DNA from: PWPR01 sp046542315
Lineage (GTDB): Bacteria > Bacillota > UBA994 > PWPR01
Length of the DNA: 14,952 nt
Assembly: GCA_046542315.1 (NCBI GenBank)
Contig: JBKHBO010000046.1
Location: 1 to 14,952, forward strand
Direction: 5' to 3'
Below are positions 1-6,499 of the stretch, piece by piece. The notes beneath the pieces were generated by a model. The model saw only the letters and a program-made list of their open reading frames with translations, was not told the DNA's origin and ran no database searches. A program made the translations under genes and the position numbers. Within the stretch, counting starts at the first letter, position 1. Every line of letters starts with the position of its first letter.

Positions 1-10
1 GTTAAATTTA

Positions 11-439
11 TTATGTAATGTTATGGTTTATTATTTTATATGTGCAGCTGTTGTTACCACCATCAAAAGCATATAATCCATAATGATCGCTACTAGTAGC
101 AACTGTTAAAGCTCCACCTGAAGCAGCTAAATCTTTAATAATAAGTTGTGCTCCTTCTGACGCAGAGATTGATGCTGGCTTTGATACATTAACATGCATA
201 TCAAAACTATTTAAATCAATTGTAATTGCTTTTCCAGTAACACTAATTGGATCACTTATTGAAGCATTTTCAAGCAGTTCTATTGTGTCACCATCATTAG
301 CTTCATTTAAAGCAGAATTTAGATCATTATAATAAATCTCTTCTATCCTATATGAAGGTCTTAGTGCAGATGTTGGCTTAGCTATTAAAATAAGAAACAG
401 TAAAATAAACCATGTGATAAAAATTAATTTTCTCTTCAT
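11..439 (-). CDS. Short secreted protein, N-terminal part of a surface beta-helix-like protein, probably truncated
   Basis: The 142-residue product opens with a classical Sec signal peptide: basic MKRK, a hydrophobic core of about 18 residues, then a likely cleavage after PTSA near residue 25. The mature part (NDLNSALNEANDGDTIELL..., then ISVTGKAITIDL and AQLIIKDL) resembles the opening rungs of the parallel beta-helix found in secreted pectate-lyase-like or surface repeat proteins, normally several hundred residues long. Here it stops after about 115 mature residues, with two adjacent TAA codons, and the other two frames also close within about 30 bases. The gene is therefore probably a 3' truncation or decayed remnant rather than one affected by a simple frameshift. 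The start is ATG at 439 with an upstream GAGGGGT. It lies 3 bases after the stop of the 95-residue gene, so the two are co-transcribed. Enzymatic function is unknown. Confidence 0.6.
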   Translation of the reverse strand: MKRKLIFITWFILLFLILIAKPTSALRPSYRIEEIYYNDLNSALNEANDGDTIELLENASISDPISVTGKAITIDLNSFDMHVNVSKPASISASEGAQLIIKDLAASGGALTVATSSDHYGLYAFDGGNNSCTYKIINHNIT

Positions 440-442
440 ATT

Positions 443-730
443 TTACCCCTCAAAAGTTATTTTAGATTTAAAATCTAATAAAGCGGTTTGCAACTTGCAT
501 AAGTTGCTGGAATCTAATAGTAGTACGGAGAGCTGCTCGTTCTTCATTTTAAGTTCAATCTTTGGGTTAGCATGTTTTGTTATAGTTATTGAGACCAAAT
601 CATCTGATGTAAAAGTCTTTGAATAGCTTTTATTCTCGTTAGAAGTCAATGTAAGCTCATTATCCTTTATTATTAAAAGATATTCTTTAGTCTTAAAGTA
701 CCCTTCTTTTAACTTCACTTTTGTTTCCAT
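443..730 (-). CDS. Small PH-like hypothetical protein
   Basis: This is a 95-residue soluble protein with no signal peptide or membrane segment. Its pattern is a run of short alternating beta-strands (YLLIIKDNELTLTS, DDLVSITITKH, KIELKMKNEQLSVLLL) followed by one C-terminal helix (SNLCKLQTALLDF). That order is typical of bacterial pleckstrin-homology-like or GRAM-like small domains, but the match is by shape only and no specific family is recognised. The ATG at 730 is preceded by GAGGTGA at good spacing. It is the first gene of a two-gene leftward unit with the secreted protein and is transcribed divergently from the HTH regulator, which makes it a candidate target of that regulator. Confidence 0.7.
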   Translation of the reverse strand: METKVKLKEGYFKTKEYLLIIKDNELTLTSNENKSYSKTFTSDDLVSITITKHANPKIELKMKNEQLSVLLLDSSNLCKLQTALLDFKSKITFEG

Positions 731-788
731 AACTTCACCTCAGTTTAATTATATTCTAATTGAAGAGAAATAATTTAATATAACAAGA

Positions 789-840
789 TTTGTCAATGAC
801 AAAATTTAGTCACATTTTGTGACAACAATATGTTGCTCAC
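789..840. promoter_or_regulatory. Cluster of three dyad elements, candidate operator
   Basis: Three inverted repeats lie end to end between the divergent genes. The first is TTTGTCA-A-TGACAAA (789-803). The second is GTCACA-TTT-TGTGAC (809-823). The third is GTGA/CAACA (819-827) mirrored by TGTTG (831-835) and TCAC (837-840), with one unpaired C. All share a TGTCA/TGTGAC core. The third contains the -35 hexamer of the regulator gene, and the first contains a perfect minus-strand TTGACA. The arrangement fits an operator through which the neighbouring HTH protein could repress its own gene and perhaps the divergent pair. The repeats are seen directly; the binding protein is inferred. Confidence 0.55.
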
Positions 841-861
841 TGTAAAGGGTAATGATACAAT
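833..861 (+). promoter_or_regulatory. Promoter of the HTH regulator gene
   Basis: TTGCTC (833-838), a 17-base spacer and TACAAT (856-861), the last preceded by TGA to give an extended -10. Transcription would start near 868, leaving a leader of about 24 bases before the TTG start. The -35 lies inside the third dyad of the upstream cluster. Confidence 0.55.
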
Positions 862-878
862 TTTTAATAATATGATAT

Positions 879-885
879 AGGGGTG
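879..885 (+). promoter_or_regulatory. Ribosome binding site that fixes a TTG start
   Basis: AGGGGTG sits six bases before TTG at 892. The in-frame GTG at 883 is part of this site and so is unlikely to be the initiator. Confidence 0.6.
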
Positions 886-891
886 TATAAA

Positions 892-2394
892 TTGGAATTT
901 AATCAGAAATTGGATGCCTTAATGAGCATAACAAAAGTATCAAATAGTTCTCTGGCAAGGCATTGTTCTTTAGATGCTTCATTTATAAGTAGAATTAGAA
1001 GAGGGAAAAGAAATATCGTGAGTGATGCCCCATACTTAAGGCAGATGGCAGCGTATTTAATAAGAGGGATAAAAACTCAACTACAAAAAGACTCTGTTGT
1101 GGCATTATTAAAAAAACCTTTAGATTTTACAGATTCAAAGCAGCTTCAAGAAGAGGTTTATAAATGGTTTGTCGAAGAGAATAAGATCAATTCTATAGAT
1201 AATGCACTAGATAACTTCAAAAATTCTAGCTTTAGCTTTACATCTAATGATAAGTATACTCAAGAAGATTTATATAAGTCAGGTGCTCTTATTGGATATA
1301 GTAAGCAAGGGAAGAGAGAGATTGTTATAAAGTTTTTGAAAACAGTACTAGAGTATAATCAACCCACCAACCTTTATCTTTATAGTGATGAGAACATGGA
1401 TTGGTTAACAGAAGATAAAGCTTATCTTGATCTTTGGGCTTCATTAATGATTAAAATTATTAAAAAGGGTAATAAAATAAAAATTATCCATACGATAGAA
1501 AGAAATTTTGATGAAATGATTAATGCTATTATGCAGTGGGTACCTATGTATTTAACTGGGGCTATTGAACCATATTATTATCCAAAAAGACGAGATGGAG
1601 TTTTAAGTAGGACATTATTTATTGCAAGTAATATTGCTGTAGTTAGCTCAAGTTCAATTAATCAAACAAAAGCAGCTAACTTTTATTTTGAAGATAAAGC
1701 GGTAATAAATAGCTTTGAGGAAGAATACAATAATTTGTTAAGTCAATGCAAGCCACTAATGAAGATATTTAATCAAGATGAGTTTAGCAGTTTTTTAGAA
1801 ATACTTAATGAATTTGAAAGCGAACAAAGTCAGACATACATTAAGAGTTTGAATTTTTCAGCATTAACAATACCAGAAAGCATTCTAAAAAGACTACATA
1901 TTAAAGAGGTAATAACAAAAGAAGAACTAAATCAAATTATAAATAGAAAAGACAAAGCAAATAAATTATTAGAAACTAACAATTTTTATCATGCAATTAC
2001 TCTTCCAGAAATAAATAGTGAATTCCAATTTACTTTTGACTTAATAAGAGAAGATTCTTTGCTGCATTACACATATTCAAAAGAGGATTTAATATTCCAA
2101 CTTAAAGAATTAATAGAACTAATAGAGACATGTGAAAACTTTAATGTAGTGATCAATAAAAGAGAAAATAACCCATTTATTTTATATGTTAAAGAAGGTG
2201 TGGGTTTAATAATAATTAAAGCTGTTTCACCTATGATTGCATTTGCAGTAAATGAAAGCAATTTAACAGCGGCTTTTGTTGATTACTTTCAAAGAAGCTT
2301 TCTAAAAGATTTAAATAGAAAGAAAACATTAGATGAGCTACAAAAATATTTAATATCATTAGATAATAGTTGTTCAATGTGTCAAAAGACTTAG
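892..2394 (+). CDS. Large HTH transcriptional regulator with unfamiliar C-terminal domain
   Basis: This is a 500-residue cytosolic protein from the TTG start; the upstream GTG at 883 would add three residues but overlaps the ribosome binding site. Residues about 5-57 form a Cro/C1-type helix-turn-helix, with VSNSSLARHCSLDASFISRIRRGKR at about 16-40 holding the two helices and a basic tail. The remaining roughly 430 residues match no domain I can name. Residues about 155-260 (LYLYSDENMDWL, LWASLMIKIIKKGNKIKIIHTI, PYYYP, TLFIASNIAVVSSSS) vaguely recall the fold order of PLD-like sensor domains found in some regulators, without catalytic HxK motifs. The C-terminus ends in a CSMC pair. No membrane segments are visible. 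Divergent placement from the two small genes and the operator-like dyads suggest local and autogenous control. Ligand and targets are unknown. Confidence 0.8.
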   Translation: MEFNQKLDALMSITKVSNSSLARHCSLDASFISRIRRGKRNIVSDAPYLRQMAAYLIRGIKTQLQKDSVVALLKKPLDFTDSKQLQEEVYKWFVEENKINSIDNALDNFKNSSFSFTSNDKYTQEDLYKSGALIGYSKQGKREIVIKFLKTVLEYNQPTNLYLYSDENMDWLTEDKAYLDLWASLMIKIIKKGNKIKIIHTIERNFDEMINAIMQWVPMYLTGAIEPYYYPKRRDGVLSRTLFIASNIAVVSSSSINQTKAANFYFEDKAVINSFEEEYNNLLSQCKPLMKIFNQDEFSSFLEILNEFESEQSQTYIKSLNFSALTIPESILKRLHIKEVITKEELNQIINRKDKANKLLETNNFYHAITLPEINSEFQFTFDLIREDSLLHYTYSKEDLIFQLKELIELIETCENFNVVINKRENNPFILYVKEGVGLIIIKAVSPMIAFAVNESNLTAAFVDYFQRSFLKDLNRKKTLDELQKYLISLDNSCSMCQKT

Positions 2395-2419
2395 AAAATT
2401 TGGAATATTATAGTATAAT
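2391..2419 (+). promoter_or_regulatory. Promoter of the diguanylate cyclase gene
   Basis: TTAGAA (2391-2396), a 17-base spacer and a perfect TATAAT (2414-2419). The -35 overlaps the stop codon of the regulator gene. This implies a 5' leader of about 70 bases and independent transcription of the cyclase. Confidence 0.5.
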
Positions 2420-2436
2420 GTTACTATCAGCAGTAC

Positions 2437-2469
2437 AAAGTGTATAAATTATATTCTTATTTATACTTT
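2437..2469 (+). other. 5'-UTR hairpin before the diguanylate cyclase
   Basis: AAAG(TG)TATAAA at 2437-2448 pairs with TTTATACTTT at 2460-2469: ten pairs, a two-base bulge and an 11-base loop. It is almost entirely A-T and lies between the promoter and the AAAGGAGGG ribosome binding site (2477-2485). It is too short for a c-di-GMP riboswitch. It could affect mRNA stability or be incidental in such A+T-rich sequence. Confidence 0.3.
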
Positions 2470-2495
2470 TAGTAAAAAAGGAGGGTAATTATAAG

Positions 2496-3557
2496 GTGAA
2501 AAAACTAGATCAGTATTTAAGTAGTAAAAAAGAGGTTTTAACAGAGGGGCAGATTTCTAGGCAACTGTTATTGCTATATATATCATTACCTTTATTAATA
2601 GTAATCCCTTTGTTATTTGCAATCATTAATTATTATGAGCAGTTATACCTTATGGCAAGTATTGATTTAGGGGCATCTTTGTTTGCACTATTTTCTATAA
2701 TATACTTAAATAAAACAGGAAAACACAAAGTTGTATCTTATCTAGCGACATCAATTTTTATGATGACTCTAATAGCTTTATATTTTACGATGGGTTTTGT
2801 ATATTACTCATTGAGCTGGTCCAGTGTTTTTATAATAGTTTCTTTTGCTTTATTTGGCAGAAAAAAGGGCCTCTACATTTCACTAACTTTCTTTGTTTTG
2901 ACATCAGCTTCAGCCATATATCATTTCCAAGAATCCAGTATGAGTAATTTTAGTTTTATTTCATTTTCAAATATTTTCTTTGCCAACATCCTTATCTTTA
3001 TTATTTGCTATTACTATGAATATTCTATAGAGATCATTCAAGATAGATTGAAAGATAATAATAAAAAGCTAAAATCTTTAGCTATTATTGATAAGTTAAC
3101 TGGATTGTATAATAGGTCTGAAATTGATAAAAAAATAATTTCAGAGTTAGAAAAAGCTAATAAAAAAGAACATAGCTTTTCTATCCTAATCGCTGATTTA
3201 GATGATTTTAAAGAAATAAATGATGAGCAAGGGCACCTACTAGGGGATGAAGTTATGAAGCAAGTAGCAGAGGTATTCAACGAAGTGTGTGGAGAGGACT
3301 ATTTTGCTGGTAGATGGGGTGGAGATGAATTCTTAATTATCTTGCCTGATACCAACAGAGCAGGAGCTTATCATATTGCTGAAAATATCAGACAAAAAAT
3401 AAGTCAAACCTCTTTTTCAAAAGAACAAAAGTTGACTACTTCTTTAGCTGTAACAGAGTACCAAAAGGGTGATACACCTATAACAATCTTTAGAAGGGTT
3501 GACAATTTACTTTATAAAGCCAAAAACAGAGGAAAGAACACAACAATAATAGCTTAA
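2496..3557 (+). CDS. Membrane-bound diguanylate cyclase (GGDEF)
   Basis: The family condenses two GTP into cyclic di-GMP. The 353-residue product has about six hydrophobic segments (roughly residues 23-43, 52-70, 80-103, 107-120, 127-143, 155-173), forming a plain membrane sensor without a named domain. A short linker helix and a C-terminal GGDEF domain (about 192-353) follow. The domain has DKLTGLYNR (199-207), the metal-binding aspartate in LIADLDDFKEIN and an intact RWGGDEF (273-279), so it should be active. The product-inhibition I-site (RxxD just upstream of GGDEF) is absent: the sequence there is NEVCGEDYFAG, with no arginine at the expected place. The GTG start has AAAGGAGGG ten bases upstream. 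It has its own promoter and no partner in an operon. The signal sensed is unknown. Confidence 0.9.
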   Translation: MKKLDQYLSSKKEVLTEGQISRQLLLLYISLPLLIVIPLLFAIINYYEQLYLMASIDLGASLFALFSIIYLNKTGKHKVVSYLATSIFMMTLIALYFTMGFVYYSLSWSSVFIIVSFALFGRKKGLYISLTFFVLTSASAIYHFQESSMSNFSFISFSNIFFANILIFIICYYYEYSIEIIQDRLKDNNKKLKSLAIIDKLTGLYNRSEIDKKIISELEKANKKEHSFSILIADLDDFKEINDEQGHLLGDEVMKQVAEVFNEVCGEDYFAGRWGGDEFLIILPDTNRAGAYHIAENIRQKISQTSFSKEQKLTTSLAVTEYQKGDTPITIFRRVDNLLYKAKNRGKNTTIIA

Positions 3558-3673
3558 AAACAGAAAATTTAAGTTAGACTCCTAGTGCAAGTATTAGATA
3601 AACATTCCTGACCTTTCTAATTTTAAAGAAAAAAGGTTATGAAATAATTGACAATTAGTCCACAAATTTTGTA

Positions 3674-3918
3674 TTAATTTTTTTTACATACGCCAATAAA
3701 CACAGTCTGCAAACTTAAAGAAGGAAGCAAGATAAAGTGATCTGTTTCATTATCTATTTCTTTAATGTTTAAGAACTTCTGCTTCATACTATTAGATGGT
3801 TGGTTGCTAATTTTCTTATAGCTAAAATCATATCCATTAAACCCATGAGTTAGCCCTTTTATCCTCTTACTTTTTTGATTATAAAAATCACAGAGTTTAG
3901 CTTTTTAATCACCTCTTT
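3674..3918 (-). pseudogene. Possible remnant of a small minus-strand gene lacking a usable start
   Basis: On the minus strand a 76-codon open frame runs from 3904 to a TAA at 3674-3676. It reads like real protein (LTHGFNGYDFSYKKISNQPS ... LLPSLSLQTVFIGVCKKN). It has no ATG, GTG or TTG in its first half; the first ATG comes at codon 39 without a ribosome binding site. Just upstream is AAAGAGGTGATT (3907-3918), a strong Shine-Dalgarno sequence of the same form used elsewhere in this window. Adding one base to the short A-run after it would join a GTG-initiated frame to the open frame, giving a protein of about 80 residues. Either a one-base loss has inactivated the gene, or the base was lost in sequencing or assembly. 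The family is not recognised. The open frame could also be chance. Confidence 0.35.
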
Positions 3919-4000
3919 AAAATCTACATGACATCATTATGTTAAAATTTTTCTAAGTAAAGGTTTATAAGAATGTTTTTTTGATTTTATATGGTATTAT

Positions 4001-4006
4001 TATAAT
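4001..4006 (+). promoter_or_regulatory. Probable -10 element of the AhpD-like gene
   Basis: A perfect TATAAT lies 32 bases before the ATG. The best upstream hexamer, TTGATT (3981-3986), is only 14 bases away, so the -35 is uncertain. Confidence 0.4.
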
Positions 4007-4038
4007 GTAGCATAACACAATTAAAGGAGTGAAATTAT

Positions 4039-4383
4039 ATGCAATACAATCCAAAAGAACTATTGAAAGAATTCCAAAATGGAATGAAAGAAGTTTCTAA
4101 AACTAATGGTGAAGAGATCAAGACATTTATGAACTTGACAGGGGTAGTACACCAAAGTAAAGCTATTGACGAAAAAAATAAAGAATTAATAAGTATAGGC
4201 ATTTCTGCTTATATTAAATGTGAGTATTGTATTACATATCATATTAAAAAAGCGTTTGATCTAGGGGCAAGCAAAGAGGAAGTAATGGAAGCTGCTTTAG
4301 TTTCTACAGCCTTTGGCGGAGGCGCAGCTATGGCAAGTGTTGTGACTTTAGTTAAAGACTGTATAGAAGCTTTTGCTAAATAA
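4039..4383 (+). CDS. Carboxymuconolactone decarboxylase / AhpD-like family protein
   Basis: A 114-residue cytosolic helical protein. The AhpD-type signature is clear: KCEYCITYH with Cys61, Cys64 and His68, followed by KKAFDLGASKEEVMEAALVS and a glycine-alanine-rich helix. In AhpD the CxxC pair is redox active and supports peroxidase or thiol-reducing activity, whereas muconolactone decarboxylases of the same fold lack it. The CxxC plus downstream His argues for an AhpD-like redox role (inference) rather than aromatic degradation. The length fits the small single-domain members. AAAGGAG lies at good spacing before the ATG. It is monocistronic: it has its own -10 and ends in a strong terminator. 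The physiological substrate cannot be told from sequence. Confidence 0.85.
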   Translation: MQYNPKELLKEFQNGMKEVSKTNGEEIKTFMNLTGVVHQSKAIDEKNKELISIGISAYIKCEYCITYHIKKAFDLGASKEEVMEAALVSTAFGGGAAMASVVTLVKDCIEAFAK

Positions 4384-4388
4384 AAGAT

Positions 4389-4425
4389 AAAAACCCTAGC
4401 TACTTAATGTAGCAAGGGTTTTTAA
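4389..4425. terminator. Bidirectional terminator between convergent genes
   Basis: The stem is AACCCT-A-GCTAC / GTAGC-A-AGGGTT with loop TTAAT. It is flanked by an A-run on the left and a T-run on the right, so it can work on both strands. It serves the AhpD-like gene on the plus strand and the membrane-protein gene on the minus strand, whose stop codon lies in the right arm's T-run. Confidence 0.85.
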
Positions 4426-4916
4426 TCTATGAAAAAGAATTCAAATATTGGTAAGAATAAAAGTATTGATATTATTGCAATAAAAATTTTGTTTATTTTT
4501 ACACTGCTTTTTTCAACTAAATTGCTATAATCCTTTTTCCTATAAAAAAAGTCAAAGATTATACCTGTAATCAGACCTATCCCAGTGTAAAGAAAAAGCA
4601 TTAAAACACTTGATAAGTATTCCCATCCTGCAAAGTCCTCAGTTATATAAGCTCCTGCTAAAAAAGAACCAAACGCTAGTGCCAAGTTTGAGTAAAAGAA
4701 AGTATGTTTCCCACCAAAAAACCCAATTACAGCAAAGATTAAAAGCAAAATACAAGCGAAAAATAAAATTACAAACATAGCTCCGTTAAAGGGATTGCCT
4801 CCTTTTACTAAATTTGCAATAACATACCCCAAAATCATTAAAACAGCATTAATAACGATAGTTAGTAAGAAAACTAGAAACCACTTTTTACTTCTTTTAG
4901 AAGGTAATTTTAACAT
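4422..4916 (-). CDS. Five-helix integral membrane protein, function unknown
   Basis: The 164-residue product has a basic N-terminus (LPSKRSKKW), then hydrophobic segments at about residues 12-35, 44-67, 75-91, 100-123 and 141-161. A charged cytoplasmic-looking loop (DFFYRKKDYSNLVEKSSVKINK) separates the last two. A GFFGGKHTFFYSN stretch lies between helices 2 and 3. No family is recognised and no catalytic or transport motif is visible. Start is ATG at 4916 with GAAGGG upstream. It stands alone, convergent to the AhpD-like gene, with a possible extended -10 (TGATATACT on the minus strand, 4947-4955). Probably a small conserved membrane protein; no role is assigned. Confidence 0.75.
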   Translation of the reverse strand: MLKLPSKRSKKWFLVFLLTIVINAVLMILGYVIANLVKGGNPFNGAMFVILFFACILLLIFAVIGFFGGKHTFFYSNLALAFGSFLAGAYITEDFAGWEYLSSVLMLFLYTGIGLITGIIFDFFYRKKDYSNLVEKSSVKINKIFIAIISILLFLPIFEFFFID

Positions 4917-4946
4917 AACAACCCTTCTTCCATTATCTTTTTTATA

Positions 4947-4955
4947 AGTATATCA
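4947..4955 (-). promoter_or_regulatory. Possible extended -10 promoter of the membrane-protein gene
   Basis: TGATATACT on the minus strand, about 31 bases upstream of the ATG. No good -35 is seen. Confidence 0.3.
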
Positions 4956-5091
4956 TTAAAGCAGCTTTTCTAGTAGCTCTTTAAAGTATTAATAGTAATC
5001 TTTAGAAATAATATAAGAAAAATGGCTAATTTATACACTGCTTAAATTATACTTTAAATATTTCTCCAATAATAAATTTGAGGAAATTAAG

Positions 5092-5100
5092 TGCTATAAT
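5092..5100 (+). promoter_or_regulatory. Extended -10 promoter of the pilin-like gene
   Basis: TGCTATAAT is a perfect extended -10. No TTGACA-like box stands at 17 bases; TTGAGG at 5078-5083 is too close. The same TGCTATAAT recurs on the minus strand before the TraB-family gene. Confidence 0.5.
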
Positions 5101-5106
5101 AATTCT

Positions 5107-5123
5107 TATAGTATCAAACTATA
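5107..5123 (+). other. Inverted repeat at the predicted transcription start of the pilin-like gene
   Basis: TATAGT-ATCAA-ACTATA, six pairs with a five-base loop, starting about seven bases after the -10. It could be an operator at +1 or a 5'-end mRNA hairpin; the function is inferred only from position. Confidence 0.3.
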
Positions 5124-5142
5124 TGGTTTTGAGGTGATTGAA

Positions 5143-6387
5143 ATGAAAAACCATAAAGGATTTACTCTATTAGAGTTATTAGGGGTTCTTTTTATTCTGG
5201 CACTTTTAATAAACCCAGCTATACCTTTAGTAAATAAAACTATATATAATGCAAAAGAGGCTGTTTGTAATAATAATAGAGAAACTATTTTACGAGCTTA
5301 TAAGAGATATAATTATTTCCAAAAAGATATGTCTTTAGCTGATATTATTAATGAAGATAACTGGCCAAAAGGTTTTGAGATGGACAAAGATCATAGATAT
5401 TGCCCACTAGGGGGAGAATATTTTGCAGAAGATAGTGGTCAAATACTTTGCAGTATTCACGATAGTAAAAATTATCCAAGTGAAGAAACCTTTTATGAGT
5501 TTATTGAAGAGGAAGATGTATTTTTATATAGCAGTGCTATAACATGTAGTAATTTAGACAATCTTTCAGGGGAAGGTGCTACAATTTATATAACAGATGA
5601 TTTAATGCGGAGTGATGTTAATGGTGAGTCTAATATATCTGTTTCTAATATCTACGTAGATGGTGATATGATAATGGAAACTGGCAGCCCTAGTTTTGGG
5701 AGCCAATCAAGTCCTGGAACTTTTATAATAGATGGCGATTTGACAGTATTTGGAGTCACAGGTATATATTCAAATGAAATCTATGTGACTAATGATTTAC
5801 AATTAAAGGACGCTATAGTTGATGCAACTATTTATGTTAGAAATGATGTGGTTTTAGGATGGGGAGAATCTTCATTATCAAATGATACAAAAATTTACTA
5901 TGGGGGAAACATCACTCATCCACCGACTTATTCGGAGTCAATTTTAGATAAGATAATTCACATAGATACAACAGCTGATTTTGATTCAATCCCTACAAAA
6001 GAAATTCCTTCATTTTCAATGCCAAATACAAAAGCTGATCAGTGGTACTTAGATAGAGAGTATGTTTCTAGCGGCAACTTAGAAAGCTCTATTAGAGTAT
6101 ATGCAGATGAATATATTATAGAATCTACACATGGGACTATAGATGACCCAATTAGTGATGTTGTTGTAATAGCAAAGAGCGGAAATATTGAAATTACTGG
6201 GCAATCAGATAAAGCAGTTAAAGGGTTTCTCTTTGCACCAAAAGGCAAAGTAATAATTGGTGGGATTAGCAGTTTTGAAGGTATAGTAATTGCTCGTGAC
6301 GGATTTGAAGTTATTGGCAATTCATTAATATCATTTATAACCGTTGAAGAAATCTTTCCTAATGAAGAAGACATACCTTTTGAGTAG
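5143..6387 (+). CDS. Type IV pilin-like protein with beta-helix-like C-terminal domain
   Basis: A 414-residue protein from the ATG at 5143; the in-frame GTG at 5134 is part of the GAGGTG ribosome binding site. The N-terminus is a class III signal: MKNHKG then FTLLELLGVLFILALLI, with prepilin-peptidase cleavage expected after Gly6 and the conserved Glu5 of the mature form present. After a helix (to about 60) comes CPLGGEYF ... ILCSIHD (87-106), a cysteine pair typical of Gram-positive pseudopilin-like proteins. Residues about 145-400 consist of repeated short strands (IYVDGDMI, FIIDGDLTV, IYVTNDLQL, VVVIAKSGNIEITGQ, GFLFAPKGKVIIGG, FEGIVIARDGFEVIG), looking like a parallel beta-helix or bactofilin-like fold rather than a pilin head. 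It is far longer than a major pilin, and no pilus assembly genes are nearby. Likely a minor, tip or surface pilin-like protein (inference). Confidence 0.8.
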   Translation: MKNHKGFTLLELLGVLFILALLINPAIPLVNKTIYNAKEAVCNNNRETILRAYKRYNYFQKDMSLADIINEDNWPKGFEMDKDHRYCPLGGEYFAEDSGQILCSIHDSKNYPSEETFYEFIEEEDVFLYSSAITCSNLDNLSGEGATIYITDDLMRSDVNGESNISVSNIYVDGDMIMETGSPSFGSQSSPGTFIIDGDLTVFGVTGIYSNEIYVTNDLQLKDAIVDATIYVRNDVVLGWGESSLSNDTKIYYGGNITHPPTYSESILDKIIHIDTTADFDSIPTKEIPSFSMPNTKADQWYLDREYVSSGNLESSIRVYADEYIIESTHGTIDDPISDVVVIAKSGNIEITGQSDKAVKGFLFAPKGKVIIGGISSFEGIVIARDGFEVIGNSLISFITVEEIFPNEEDIPFE

Positions 6388-6438
6388 TGCTAAAAGTATT
6401 GCAATTGTTTTTGTTAAAACATTTCCATAACAGAAACA

Positions 6439-6467
6439 TTGTTGAAACACCTACTAAGCTGTATAAT
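6439..6467 (+). promoter_or_regulatory. Probable promoter of pepF
   Basis: TATAAT at 6462-6467, with TTGTTG at 6439-6444 at 17-base spacing. A better hexamer, TTGAAA (6442-6447), overlaps it but is only 14 bases away. It lies about 33 bases upstream of the TTG start. Confidence 0.4.
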
Positions 6468-6487
6468 AAAAGTGTACAAATAATATG

Positions 6488-6493
6488 GAGGTG
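6488..6493 (+). promoter_or_regulatory. Ribosome binding site that fixes the pepF TTG start
   Basis: GAGGTG, within ATGGAGGTG, lies six bases before TTG at 6500. The ATG at 6485 runs into this site, so initiation there would be without its own Shine-Dalgarno sequence. Confidence 0.7.
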
Positions 6494-6499
6494 CAAATA

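Larger units (their letters stand above)
3558..4038. other. Gene-poor stretch between the cyclase and the AhpD-like gene
   Basis: These 481 bases hold no intact gene. The first about 115 bases show no convincing structure; a weak ACCTTT/AAAGGT pairing near 3610-3637 is not a proper terminator. The middle contains a minus-strand open frame that looks like a broken small gene (listed separately). The right end holds the probable promoter of the gene at 4039. Confidence 0.6.

Noticed and set aside
414..626. Plus-strand open frame of 70 codons opposite the PH-like gene
   Set aside because: It is antisense to a gene with a good start and strand-helix pattern; its own composition (Phe, Ile and Ser rich) is what a reverse reading would give.
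2067..2261. Minus-strand open frame of 64 codons inside the HTH regulator gene
   Set aside because: It lies wholly within a convincing gene on the other strand and lacks a good ribosome binding site. The same applies to the minus-strand frames inside the cyclase, pilin-like, pepF and PAS-GGDEF-HD-GYP genes.
2420..2495. Possible c-di-GMP riboswitch before the diguanylate cyclase
   Set aside because: The leader is only about 70 bases and shows a single A-T hairpin, with none of the two-stem architecture of GEMM-type riboswitches.
3605..3640. Possible terminator after the cyclase gene
   Set aside because: Only a six-pair A+T-rich stem with a long loop and no T-run can be drawn, so it is not supported.
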